From contig JBOIBN010000002.1 of assembly GCA_050739575.1 (NCBI GenBank), forward strand, positions 15,371 to 79,370: a stretch of DNA of 64,000 nt, written 5' to 3'. How positions within the stretch are numbered: the stretch's first letter is position 1; each line of letters starts with the position of its first letter. This document shows positions 1-8,655 of this stretch, one piece after another. A program made the position numbers and the translations under genes. The notes beneath the pieces were generated by a model, which saw only the letters and a program-made list of their open reading frames with translations, searched no databases and had not been told where the DNA came from. Source of the stretch: JBOIBN01 sp050739575 (GTDB lineage: Bacteria; Pseudomonadota; Gammaproteobacteria; JAKDMP01).

Positions 1-360
1 CCGGGGGTGATGGAGATCCAGATCGCGATCAGCCACGGCGAACCTTCGCACACGGCGCTTTCGCTCGCCTCCAAGGTGATTTTGCCGGTGAAGCTCGTCA
101 ATTCCATGTGGTCCTTCGCGAGCGGCAAACCCGTATTCACGGGCCAGGTCACCATCGAAGCGGTGGTGAAGGATGCAGGGAACGGCGAGGTGCTGGGCGT
201 CGGCGCCGACCGGCGCGTAGGCGGCCTGAAGCTCTTCGACAAGAACGCGTTTAATTCCTGGGGCGATGTCAAGAACAGCCTCAACTTTTATGCCGAGGCC
301 GCAGTGTGGCGCCTGTGCGTCCTGCGGGGTGGTACCCATTGCGTCAAGCCCAAGGCGTGA
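1..360 (+). CDS. DUF3313 family protein, C-terminal part (5' end outside window)
   Basis: The reading frame is open from the first base and ends at TGA 358-360, so the true start lies upstream and about 119 C-terminal residues are seen. The stretch GEVLGVGADRRVGG followed by a WGDV motif and a C-terminal tryptophan-containing helix is typical of DUF3313, a family of roughly 200-residue Gram-negative lipoproteins of unknown function. The signal peptide and lipobox, if present, are outside the window. It precedes the efflux operon by 44 bases on the same strand, so it could be co-transcribed, but nothing links it functionally. The family call rests on the C-terminal half only. Confidence 0.65.
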   Translation, partial: PGVMEIQIAISHGEPSHTALSLASKVILPVKLVNSMWSFASGKPVFTGQVTIEAVVKDAGNGEVLGVGADRRVGGLKLFDKNAFNSWGDVKNSLNFYAEAAVWRLCVLRGGTHCVKPKA

Positions 361-404
361 GGGTTTAAGGCGGTCTGAAATCTGCGACTGTTAGGGGTCT
401 GTTC

Positions 405-1499
405 ATGCCGATAAAGCGGAACATCCTGATCGTTGCGTTGTTATCCATTCTTGTCGTTGCCTGCGGCAAGAGCAATAACGCGGGCGAAGCGGTTATCCGT
501 CCCGTGCAGACGATGACTATCGAACGGTTCCAGAGTACGATCGGCTCGACCTATTCCGGGCAGATCCAGGCGCAGCACGACAGCCAGCAGGGTTTTCAGG
601 TCGGCGGCACGATCGCAAAGCGCATCGTGGAAGTGGGCGATCACGTCGTCGACGGTCAGCCGCTGCTCCAGCTCGATCTCAGCAATCTTGAATACCAGCT
701 GCAGCAGGCCAAGGCGCAACTCGATGCTGCCAAGAACCAGACCGCGCAGGCCAAGGTAAATGTCGGCCGATCCAAGGCGCTGGTCCAGCAGAACTTCATC
801 AGCCAGACGGAATACGATCAGAGCGAGCTCGACTACCAGCAGGCGGTGGCTCAGCAGCAGGCGGCCCAGGCGCAATACGGCGAGGCCGAGAACGCACTCG
901 GCTACGGCACTCTGCGCGCGGCGGTTCCCGGGGTTGTGACCTCCATTAACGTGAATATCGGCCAGGTCGTGCAGCCCAGCCAGGATGCCGTGGACATCGC
1001 CCAGGACGGCGACCGCGAAGTCGTGATCAGCGTCCCGGAATCCCGCGTGGAAGAGATCCGCAAGGCGCAAGACCTCAGCGTCACGCTGTGGGCGATTCCG
1101 GATGTGACGTACAAGGCGAAACTTCGTCTTCTTTATCCGGACACAAGCCAGACGACCCGCACGTACGAGGGCGACGTGATCCTTCTCAATCCCGATGCAG
1201 CGGTACGCCTTGGCATGACCGCCTACGTCCACGTGCCCGGGACGGTCGAGCACAAGGCTTACCTCGTGCCGCTCACCGCGCTTTACAACAAGAGCGGTTC
1301 GTCGTTGCTGTGGGTCGTCAACAAACGGGATTCCACCGTTTCCAGCCGGCCCGTGAAGATATTCTCGCTGGTGGGCGATAGCGCACTGATCGCCTCGGGC
1401 GTGGGACCGGGCGATGTCATCGTCACTGCCGGAGCGCAACTGCTCCACGAAGGACAGAAGGTAAAACCCGTCGGTACCTATTTTCCGCAGAGTAACTAG
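405..1499 (+). CDS. RND efflux periplasmic adaptor (membrane fusion protein), lipoprotein
   Basis: This 364-residue protein is the periplasmic adaptor that should link the inner-membrane pump encoded next to the outer-membrane channel. A lipobox (LVVAC, Cys20) follows a hydrophobic N-terminus, so it is probably lipid-anchored. A first half-lipoyl segment lies near residues 60-90 (VGGTIAKRIVEVGDHVV), followed by an Ala/Gln-rich coiled-coil hairpin (about 95-165), a second lipoyl half (AVPGVVTSINVNIGQVV) and a beta-barrel/membrane-proximal domain. This is the HlyD/AcrA order. Its TAG stop overlaps the GTG start of the pump by one base (TAGTG), giving translational coupling. The substrate cannot be told from sequence. 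Confidence 0.93.
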   Translation: MPIKRNILIVALLSILVVACGKSNNAGEAVIRPVQTMTIERFQSTIGSTYSGQIQAQHDSQQGFQVGGTIAKRIVEVGDHVVDGQPLLQLDLSNLEYQLQQAKAQLDAAKNQTAQAKVNVGRSKALVQQNFISQTEYDQSELDYQQAVAQQQAAQAQYGEAENALGYGTLRAAVPGVVTSINVNIGQVVQPSQDAVDIAQDGDREVVISVPESRVEEIRKAQDLSVTLWAIPDVTYKAKLRLLYPDTSQTTRTYEGDVILLNPDAAVRLGMTAYVHVPGTVEHKAYLVPLTALYNKSGSSLLWVVNKRDSTVSSRPVKIFSLVGDSALIASGVGPGDVIVTAGAQLLHEGQKVKPVGTYFPQSN

Positions 1500-4400
1500 T
1501 GAAGGGTTTCAACCTCTCGGAGTGGGCGCTCAAGCACCAGCAGATGATCGTATTCATGCTGGTTGTCTTCACCGTGGCCGGCCTGTTCGCTTACTTCCAC
1601 CTCGGCCAGGAAGAGGATCCTACGTTCACGGTCCGCTCGATGACGCTCAAGGCCTATTGGCCGGGCGCCAACGTTTACGACATGGAGAATCAGGTCACCG
1701 ACAAGTTCGAGCAGACGCTGCAAACGATTGACCAGATAGACCATGTTCAGAGCGAAGCGATGGCGGGCTACACAATGCTTACCATTACGGTGCGCGACGA
1801 CGTGCCACCGTCGCAGGTGCCGGGTGTCTGGTACGACGTGCGCAAGAAAATCGGCGACATGGAATACCAGTTGCCGCAGGACGTGCAGGGCCCGTTCTTC
1901 AACGATGACTACGGTCAGACGTTCGGCAACATCTACGCGCTCACCGGGGACGGTTTCAGCTACGCGCAGCTCAAGCAGTTCGCGAAAAGCCTGCGCCGCG
2001 ACATCCTGCAGCTTCCCGCCGTCGACCAGGTGAACTACGTGGCCGATCAGGATCAGGAAATCTATATCGAGATGTCGAATGCCAAGCTGGCGTCGCTCGG
2101 CATCGATCCCATACAGATATTGAAGGTTCTGGCCCAGACCAACAGCGTGGAGTCGGCTGGCACGATCGAAACCCGCTCCGATCAGGTGAGTCTGCGCGTC
2201 AGCGGCGAATTCGAATCGCTCGATACCATTCGCGACATCGGCATCCGTTCGGGCGATCAGGTTTTCAAGTTGGGCGATATTGCCACCGTCACGCGCGGCT
2301 ATGTCGATCCTCCCGTTTACAAGATGTTTTTTGACGGGAAACCTGCCGTCGGGCTTTCGATCAGCATGCGCACAGGCGGTAACGTGATCCAGCTTGGCAA
2401 GGAGCTGGACACAATCGTGGCGCGCACCCAGAAGGAGCTGCCCGTCGGCGTTCAGATCAATACGGTTTCCGATCAGCCGGTAATCGTCAAGCAATCGGTA
2501 AGCGAGTTCACGACCGCGTTGTTCGAAGCCGTCGGGATCGTGTTGATCGTGAGTTTCCTGTCGCTGGGACTGCGCACAGGCTTTGTCGTTGCCCTGTGCA
2601 TCCCGTTCGTGCTGGCGATGACGTTCCTTGTGATGTATTTCGCCGGCATAGACTTGCAGCAGATTTCGTTGGGTGCGCTCATCATTGCGCTGGGACTTCT
2701 CGTGGACGATGCCATCATTACGGTCGAGATGATGTCGCTCAAGCTCGAAGAGGGCATGGACCACTTCCACGCCGCGATTTTTGCCTATACTTCGACCGCG
2801 TTTCCCATGCTCACGGGAACACTGGTGACGGCGGCGGGCTTTCTTCCCGTTGCGCTCGCGAAATCGGGCGCGAGCGAATATACAATTTCGATCTTCCAGG
2901 TCGTCACCATCGCGCTTCTTCTTTCCTGGATCACGGCCGTCGTTTTCACGCCATATCTCGGCTACCATCTGTTGAAGCAGAAAAAACATGCCGGGCCGGT
3001 GGATGAGTATGCCGTTTACCAAAAGTCTTTCTATCGCTGGTTCCGTGCGCGCGTTACCTGGTGCCTGGATCACCGTGGGACCGTGGTTGTCGCAACGGTA
3101 CTGATCTTCGTCGTCGCCATCGCATTGTTCCGCTTCGTGCCCAAGCAATTTTTCCCGGCCTCCGATCGCAATGAGCTTATCGTGGACATGTGGTTGCCGC
3201 AGGCGGCGACGTTTGCCCAGAGCGAACGGCAGGCCATGCTGTTCGACGAGAAAATCAAGAGCGATCCCGATGTTCTGTCGTACACCACCTACGTCGGTGC
3301 CGGAAGTCCGCGCTTCTATCTGCCGCTCAACGTGCAGAGCCAGAACACGAATCTGGCTGAAATCGTGCTCCTGACGAAGAGCGAGGCGGCGCGCGAACGC
3401 GTCTTCAGCCACGTCCGCCAGATGTTCGACGACGGTTTCCCGCTGGTGCGTGGACGGGTGACGCGGCTCGAAAACGGGCCGCCGGTCGGCTATCCGATTC
3501 AGTTCCGTATCTCCGGTCCGGACTGGGCGACCGTGGTGCCGGCGGCCGACAAGGTCATGGCGATCATGCGCGCCAATCCGAATCTGCGTGAAGTCAACAG
3601 CGACCACGGCGAGGCGGTCCAGGTGCTGCGCGTGAACGTCGCCGAAGACAAGGCGCGAGCGCTCGGTGTGACTTCGAAAGACGTTTCGGATGCACTGGCG
3701 GCCTCGCTCAGTGGAATCGTTACCACGCAGTACCGCGAGGGCGATCAGAGTATCGACGTCGTGGGGCGGCTGATCACGAAGGAAAGGACGGATATCAGCA
3801 ATGTCGGAGACCTGATGATTCACCTCGCGGACGGCAGTTTCGCGCCGCTCTCGCAACTCGCCACCATCACGGTGGGAACGGAGCCCAGCGTGTTGTGGAG
3901 ATGGAACCGCGTTCCTACCGTGACCGCGCGTGCGGACATGCAAACGAACGCGCAGGCGAACGACGTTACGGCGGCGTTGTGGCCGAAGATCGAAGATGTT
4001 GCAAAGACTTTGCCGCCGGGCTACAGCATCGAGGTCGGCGGCTCCCAGGAATCGAGCCAGAAGTCACAGAAAGCGATTGCCGCGACGCTGCCGCTGGTGG
4101 GCGTCCTCGTCTTGTTTCTGTTGATGATGCAACTCCAGGACATCCGCAAGATGATCCTGGTTCTTCTGACCGCGCCGCTCGGGATGATCGGGGTTACGGC
4201 CATCCTGCTCATCTTTCAGATTCCGTTCGGATTCGTTGCCATGCTTGGCATCGTCGCGCTGTTCGGCATGATCATCCGCAACTCCGTGATTCTCGTCACC
4301 CAGGTAGATAAGGCGCTCGCCGCCGGGATGGCCCTTCGAGAAGCGATCATCGAGTCCACCGTGCATCGATGCCGGCCGATCCTGCTGACGGCCGGCACCG

Positions 4401-4570
4401 CCGTGCTCGCCATGATACCGCTGACGCGTTCCACGTTCTGGGCGCCCATGGCCTGGGCGATCATGGGCGGATTGATCGGCGCGACGATGTTGACCTTGCT
4501 TTACCTGCCTTCGCTCTATGCTTGGTGGTACAAGGCCGAAAGGAAGGCTGCCTCCCATGTGGGTGCGTGA
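1499..4570 (+). CDS. RND-family efflux pump, inner-membrane transporter (AcrB superfamily)
   Basis: This 1023-residue protein has the length and repeated architecture of AcrB-type proton antiporters: a first transmembrane helix at residues 13-33, a large periplasmic porter loop, a bundle of about five helices, then a second helix/loop/bundle repeat. The TM4 motif LGLLVDDAIITVEMM carries the paired aspartates of the proton relay, and a second-repeat segment reads GMIIRNSVILVTQVD. Start is GTG at 1499, overlapping the adaptor stop. The family includes multidrug pumps and more specialised exporters; this member lacks features I can use to assign a drug or metal substrate, but metal (HME) signatures were not obvious. 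The downstream TolC-like gene completes the tripartite system. Confidence 0.93.
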   Translation: MKGFNLSEWALKHQQMIVFMLVVFTVAGLFAYFHLGQEEDPTFTVRSMTLKAYWPGANVYDMENQVTDKFEQTLQTIDQIDHVQSEAMAGYTMLTITVRDDVPPSQVPGVWYDVRKKIGDMEYQLPQDVQGPFFNDDYGQTFGNIYALTGDGFSYAQLKQFAKSLRRDILQLPAVDQVNYVADQDQEIYIEMSNAKLASLGIDPIQILKVLAQTNSVESAGTIETRSDQVSLRVSGEFESLDTIRDIGIRSGDQVFKLGDIATVTRGYVDPPVYKMFFDGKPAVGLSISMRTGGNVIQLGKELDTIVARTQKELPVGVQINTVSDQPVIVKQSVSEFTTALFEAVGIVLIVSFLSLGLRTGFVVALCIPFVLAMTFLVMYFAGIDLQQISLGALIIALGLLVDDAIITVEMMSLKLEEGMDHFHAAIFAYTSTAFPMLTGTLVTAAGFLPVALAKSGASEYTISIFQVVTIALLLSWITAVVFTPYLGYHLLKQKKHAGPVDEYAVYQKSFYRWFRARVTWCLDHRGTVVVATVLIFVVAIALFRFVPKQFFPASDRNELIVDMWLPQAATFAQSERQAMLFDEKIKSDPDVLSYTTYVGAGSPRFYLPLNVQSQNTNLAEIVLLTKSEAARERVFSHVRQMFDDGFPLVRGRVTRLENGPPVGYPIQFRISGPDWATVVPAADKVMAIMRANPNLREVNSDHGEAVQVLRVNVAEDKARALGVTSKDVSDALAASLSGIVTTQYREGDQSIDVVGRLITKERTDISNVGDLMIHLADGSFAPLSQLATITVGTEPSVLWRWNRVPTVTARADMQTNAQANDVTAALWPKIEDVAKTLPPGYSIEVGGSQESSQKSQKAIAATLPLVGVLVLFLLMMQLQDIRKMILVLLTAPLGMIGVTAILLIFQIPFGFVAMLGIVALFGMIIRNSVILVTQVDKALAAGMALREAIIESTVHRCRPILLTAGTAVLAMIPLTRSTFWAPMAWAIMGGLIGATMLTLLYLPSLYAWWYKAERKAASHVGA

Positions 4571-5951
4571 GATGAGGCGATGGGGGTGGGCTGGGACGTT
4601 GACGCTCTCGGCGGCTCTGGTGGCAGGTGCTGCGTCGGCTACCGATCTCAGCGAATCGGTCGCCAGGGCGCAGCACTACGATCCTACGTTGCAAGCCTCG
4701 AATTACGCGAACAAGGCGGGGCAGGAGGGACGCAATCAGGCGACGGCACTGTATTTGCCGCAGATCTCGCTCACCGGAGAGTACGAGCGCGTATGGTCGC
4801 AAACCAACGTTACCGTGCCGCCGAACTTTCCTTTCCAGATTCTCGCGCCGCTCACCAGTGCCGGCAACGTCTACGGCTACGGTGTCACGCTTACCCAGCC
4901 GCTCTACAGCGCGGACGTTTCCGTGAAAGCGACGCAGTTGCGGGATCAGGCCAAACTCGCCGAAGTGGATAACCAGCGCGCACAGCAGGACCTGATCGCG
5001 CGCGTGTCGGAAGCCTACTTCAACGTAATCGTGGGTGCCGATACGCTGCGCTATGTGCGCGCGGAGAAGGCGGCCGTGGCCCAGCAGCTAGCCTCCGCCA
5101 AGGCCCGTTTCCAGGCAGGCCGCGCCAACATCACGGACGTGCAGGACGCCGAGGCACGCTACGATGGAATCATCGCCCAGGAAATTTCAGCCGAAAATAA
5201 TCTCGCCGAATGGCAGGCACGCTACGAGCGTTCCGTGGGACAGGATCCGGAGAATCTGGTGCAGTTGCCCGAGCACTTCCAGCCGACTTTGCCCGATCCC
5301 GACGACATGAACGAGTGGATCAGGCGAGCCGTTGCCGGCAATCTGGATGTCCAATCCAAACTCATCCAGCAGAATATCGCGAATAAGGCCATTGATCTCT
5401 ACACCCTGTCGAGCCGCCCTCAGCTCGGTCTCTTCGCAAGCTATTCCGACATGCGTCAGAGCGGAGACCTTTCGTTCATCATCGCGCCAGATCGGAAACA
5501 AGCCGCGGCGATCGGGCTGCAACTCAGCTTCCCGATCTTCACCGGCGGCGCGCTCGAATCCCAATTACGCGAAGCGCGGGCCACGAGCGAGCAGGTCAAT
5601 TACGAAGTGCAGGCCGCGCGCGCGGACGTCACCGTGCAGGTGCGCGAGATCTTCCAGGACATCGCAGCCGGCGTGAAGGGCATCCAGGCGCTCGAACAAG
5701 CGGCCGTCACCGCCAAGACCTCGCTCGAAGCCAACGAACTCGCGCTCAAGGTCGGAGTAAAGACCACGCAGGACGTGCTCAACGCCGAGCAGACCTACTA
5801 TCAGACACTGGAAGAGCTGGAGCAGGCCCGTTACCAGTACCTCATGGCCGTTATTTCCCTGCAACTTTTGACCGGCCAGCTCAACGGTGCCGCGGTCATG
5901 CAGGTCAACAATCAACTCCACGGCATGGCGCCCGAACCGGCGCATAAATAA
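4557..5951 (+). CDS. TolC-family outer-membrane efflux channel
   Basis: An ATG at 4557 lies 9-10 bases after AGGAAGG and overlaps the pump's 3' end by 14 bases; a second ATG at 4572 is a possible alternative. The product (464 residues) has a signal peptide ending near ASA and two OEP repeats with long alpha-helical, Gln/Ala-rich segments, as in TolC (for example RFQAGRANITDVQDAEARYD in the first repeat and LKVGVKTTQDVLNAEQTYY in the second, the classic repeat-equivalent motifs). It forms the outer-membrane and periplasmic tunnel for the adaptor and pump upstream. The three genes look like one operon; no regulator gene is adjacent within the window. Confidence 0.92.
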   Translation: MWVREMRRWGWAGTLTLSAALVAGAASATDLSESVARAQHYDPTLQASNYANKAGQEGRNQATALYLPQISLTGEYERVWSQTNVTVPPNFPFQILAPLTSAGNVYGYGVTLTQPLYSADVSVKATQLRDQAKLAEVDNQRAQQDLIARVSEAYFNVIVGADTLRYVRAEKAAVAQQLASAKARFQAGRANITDVQDAEARYDGIIAQEISAENNLAEWQARYERSVGQDPENLVQLPEHFQPTLPDPDDMNEWIRRAVAGNLDVQSKLIQQNIANKAIDLYTLSSRPQLGLFASYSDMRQSGDLSFIIAPDRKQAAAIGLQLSFPIFTGGALESQLREARATSEQVNYEVQAARADVTVQVREIFQDIAAGVKGIQALEQAAVTAKTSLEANELALKVGVKTTQDVLNAEQTYYQTLEELEQARYQYLMAVISLQLLTGQLNGAAVMQVNNQLHGMAPEPAHK

Positions 5952-6083
5952 GCACCTTATTTCATCAGTACAAGCATTTGATTTCGTATAGTTTTTGCGC
6001 AGAATAATTCCGGAGCTGATAAAACAGATGCCGGGCTTGTTGCCACCAGGAACTAAAAGCCGATTTCTTCAGGATTTTCTTCC

Positions 6084-6122
6084 TATAATGCGCGTTGATA
6101 ATGATCCTGGAGCCGGCGGGAG
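6084..6122 (+). promoter_or_regulatory. -10 hexamer and ribosome binding site before the methyltransferase
   Basis: An exact TATAAT sits at 6084-6089 in the AT-rich spacer (5952-6128) and GGGAGG at 6117-6122 lies just before the ATG at 6129. I see no good -35 hexamer at the right distance, so the promoter call is tentative; the ribosome binding site is clear. Confidence 0.35.
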
Positions 6123-6128
6123 GCGGGC

Positions 6129-6983
6129 ATGGCCTACGATTCGGAGTTCGTCGAATTCTGGAACACCATCCTGGTGCCAAAGTTTTTGCGCTTCCAGGAC
6201 ATTCTCGTACAGGGTCTGGGCAAGCACAGTCGGGTCATCTTCGCACGTGACGCCGTTGCGAAGCCGGGTGAGCGCGTGCTCGATGTCGGTTGTGGCTTCG
6301 GCGATACCGCGATCGATCTCGCGCGTCAGGTGGGTCCGGCGGGCTGCGTAGTCGGGATCGACTGCTGTCGGGCTTTTCTCGACATTTGTCGAGTCGATGC
6401 GGAGCAGGCGGTGCTCGGCAACATCGAGTGGGTGGAGAGCGACGCGGAAACGCATGAATTCGACGTGCCCTTCGATCTGTGGTTCTCGCGTTTCGGGACA
6501 ATGTTTTTTTCGCTGCCCGTTGCCGCGCTGCGCCACCTGCGCACCCAGTTGAAGCCCGGCGGCCGCATGATGATGATCGTATGGCACAAGCGCGATCTCA
6601 ACCTGTGGGCGGCGCTGCCGCGCGACGTGGTGCTGCGCTTCCTGCCCGAACCCGAGTCTCCAGATACCTGCGGACCCGGCCCCTTTTCGATGGCGAGCGA
6701 GGAAATCGTCACGCAACAGCTGCATGCCGCGGGCTATACGGACATTGCATTCATGCCGGTGGATGCGCCCATCATGGTCGGGCGCAACCTGGACGACGCG
6801 ATTGATTTCCAGCTTGCGATCGGCCCGGCAGGAGAAATCCATCGGGAAGCCGGCAAACTGGCCGAACGCAAGTCGGACGAAATCCGCACGGCGCTCGAAC
6901 AAGCGTTGGCGCCTTATCTCACGGACGAGGGCGTCGTGCTGCCATCCACTTCGTGGTGCATCACGGCGCGCAATCCTTCCTGA
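6129..6983 (+). CDS. Class I SAM-dependent methyltransferase
   Basis: This 284-residue protein has the Rossmann-fold motif I LDVGCGFGDT at residues 51-60 and an acidic motif II (VVGIDCC), then an LKPGGRMMMIVWH segment typical of the post-motif III strand in small-molecule and ubiquinone/menaquinone-type methyltransferases (UbiE/Methyltransf_11 class). The acceptor substrate is not evident. It is monocistronic by position: 177 bases after the tolC-like gene, with its own -10-like element and Shine-Dalgarno. The C-terminus ends STSWCITARNPS, a strand common to the family. Confidence 0.85.
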   Translation: MAYDSEFVEFWNTILVPKFLRFQDILVQGLGKHSRVIFARDAVAKPGERVLDVGCGFGDTAIDLARQVGPAGCVVGIDCCRAFLDICRVDAEQAVLGNIEWVESDAETHEFDVPFDLWFSRFGTMFFSLPVAALRHLRTQLKPGGRMMMIVWHKRDLNLWAALPRDVVLRFLPEPESPDTCGPGPFSMASEEIVTQQLHAAGYTDIAFMPVDAPIMVGRNLDDAIDFQLAIGPAGEIHREAGKLAERKSDEIRTALEQALAPYLTDEGVVLPSTSWCITARNPS

Positions 6984-6987
6984 GCAC

Positions 6988-7137
6988 TCACGCGGTGCCG
7001 TCCAATGGTTCGAGCGGATCGCGTACCTCACGATCCAGCTAATTGATGAAGGTGCTCGCGGGCGTCGCGCGCATGCGGCAGGCATCCTCGGAGAAGTCCT
7101 GACGGTCGGACGTGCCGAGCAGCCTGATGATGTAATC
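6988..7137 (-). pseudogene. Short gene remnant with internal stop
   Basis: In the 271-base spacer after the methyltransferase, one minus-strand frame reads as protein-like sequence: DYIIRLLGTSDRQDFSED, then CRMRATPASTFIN, an in-frame TAG at 7039-7041 where TGG would continue the frame, then LDREVRDPLEPLDGTA and TGA at 6988-6990. There is no start codon and a stop lies directly upstream (7138-7140). It looks like the C-terminal end of a decayed gene, but I could not assign a family, and short open stretches arise by chance in GC-rich DNA. Nothing else was recognised in this spacer. Confidence 0.3.
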
Positions 7138-7254
7138 TCAATGGGGAAACTGCATGACCGGACTCGCGGCCGAAACCCGCGGTCCGGGCGGATCCCGGAA
7201 CCTGCGGAATTTTAACTTGTCTTATCAAATGTATACACGTACAAGGAGATTAAC

Positions 7255-7698
7255 ATGAACAAACATATGCTTTTATTCCAGGCTTTGCTGTTGGCCGTTC
7301 CTGTCGTTGCCCTGGCGGCTGGTCAGACTGGTGCACCGCGTATAGTCACAAGTTCGGCGGCTGTCAAAGGAGGTGAGCCAGTCAAGCTTCCCGTACCTGC
7401 CTTCAGCAAGGTCGACACCAACAAAGACAATCAAATCGAATGGAAAGAGGCTCAGGCAGTAGGCGTACCCAAGTCGTTATTCGAACGTTTCGACTATCGT
7501 CACGATGGCAAGCTGACGTTAACCGAATGGAAAATGGTCGAGGTTGCCATGATTCATACGCAATCGTTGCCCGCGACCAATACATCGTTGCCGCCGGTAC
7601 CCGCCAGCATTGTAAAAAAGGTCATCCAGAATCAGCAGGCGCCACACCATGGCACGGCGGCCGGCACTACTGCCGCCCCGCAACCGTCCAGCGGCTGA
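7255..7698 (+). CDS. Secreted EF-hand protein
   Basis: The 147-residue product starts with a signal peptide (hydrophobic residues 5-21, cleavage likely after ALA) after a good ribosome binding site (AAGGAG, 7242-7247). It holds a canonical calcium-binding EF-hand loop at residues 54-65 (DTNKDNQIEWKE, ligands D54, N56, D58, E62, E65) and a second, weaker loop at 80-91 (D80, D84, E91, but Arg at the third ligand place). The C-terminus is low-complexity and Ala/Thr/Pro-rich. Periplasmic or extracellular calcium binding is likely; the role is unknown. It stands alone, convergent with the next gene. Confidence 0.75.
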   Translation: MNKHMLLFQALLLAVPVVALAAGQTGAPRIVTSSAAVKGGEPVKLPVPAFSKVDTNKDNQIEWKEAQAVGVPKSLFERFDYRHDGKLTLTEWKMVEVAMIHTQSLPATNTSLPPVPASIVKKVIQNQQAPHHGTAAGTTAAPQPSSG

Positions 7699-7773
7699 TT
7701 CCAACAAGATTCGGCCCGCAGGCAGGGCGAGGGAAGGGTCAGGACCGGGAGTTTCAGCCGAAGGACGGTCTAG

Positions 7774-8586
7774 TCAGTCCTCCGGGACGTAGGTCTTGAT
7801 TATGTAGCCGCCGGATTTTTCGTCGTACTCCATCGTCAGGAGTCCCTTATCCTGCGCTTCTTCCAGCAGCTCGCTAAAGCTGTTGAAACCATGATAGCTT
7901 TCGTTGAAACCGGGCTTCCGGCGCTTGATCGCCTGCTTGACCATCGAGCCCCAGACGCGGTCTTCCACGCCGCGTTCCTTGAACAGATCTTCGATGGTTT
8001 CGAGCACCAGATCCAGCGCTTCCTGGCGCTTGTCGTCCGCACGTTTGGGCGCGGTCACCTTTTCCGCGGCCTTGGTTGCGGATTTGCGTCGGCGCCGGCG
8101 AGGCTTCTCATCCTCGCGCACCAGATCGTCATAGAAGATGAACTCGTCGCAGTTCGCGACCAGCAAGTCCGAACTGGAGTTTTTGACGCCGCTGCCGATA
8201 ACGAGTTTGTTGTTCTCGCGCAGCTTGCTCACCAGCGGCGAAAAGTCCGAGTCGCCACTGACGATCACGAAGGTGTCCACGTGTGGCTTGGTGTAACAAA
8301 GATCGAGCGCGTCCACGACCATGCGGATGTCGGCGGAGTTCTTGCCCGACATGCTCACGTGGGGAATCTCGATCAGCTCGAAGGAGGCCTCGTGCATCGC
8401 CGGCTTGAACTCCTTGTAGCGCTCCCAGTCGCAATACGCTTTCTTGACGACGACGTTGCCCTTGAGCAGCAGGCGCTCCAGAACCTTGCGGATGTCGAAG
8501 GCGGAGAACTTGGCGTCGCGCACCCCGAGCGCGACGTTCTCGAAGTCGCAGAATACTGCGAGACTGCGGGTAGTGGATTCGATCAT
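7774..8586 (-). CDS. NYN-domain (LabA-like) RNase-type protein with C-terminal OST-HTH domain
   Basis: The 270-residue product opens with a NYN/PIN-fold domain (residues 8-150). Acidic residues of the predicted metal-dependent nuclease site are present: D14 (FCDFENV), D86 (SADIRM), D92, and the paired D112/D114 (VSGDSDFSPLV). A basic linker (PRRRRRK, about 165-170) leads to a C-terminal LOTUS/OST-HTH-like domain (about 200-268) predicted to bind RNA. The family is widespread in bacteria; nuclease activity is assumed from the fold rather than shown for most members. It is the last gene before the type I restriction cassette on the same strand, 69 bases downstream of hsdR, so it may be part of that accessory block. 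Confidence 0.82.
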   Translation of the reverse strand: MIESTTRSLAVFCDFENVALGVRDAKFSAFDIRKVLERLLLKGNVVVKKAYCDWERYKEFKPAMHEASFELIEIPHVSMSGKNSADIRMVVDALDLCYTKPHVDTFVIVSGDSDFSPLVSKLRENNKLVIGSGVKNSSSDLLVANCDEFIFYDDLVREDEKPRRRRRKSATKAAEKVTAPKRADDKRQEALDLVLETIEDLFKERGVEDRVWGSMVKQAIKRRKPGFNESYHGFNSFSELLEEAQDKGLLTMEYDEKSGGYIIKTYVPED

Positions 8587-8655
8587 ATATGCTCCTGCGC
8601 CAAAGCGCGGGTAAGTTGAATAAAGCTTAAATCAATAACACTTCGATGGTGCGCA

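Noticed and set aside
1496..3943. Long 815-residue open frame on the minus strand
   Set aside because: It lies antisense to the RND pump gene, is rich in His/Arg/Asp from mirrored codons and has no family motif.
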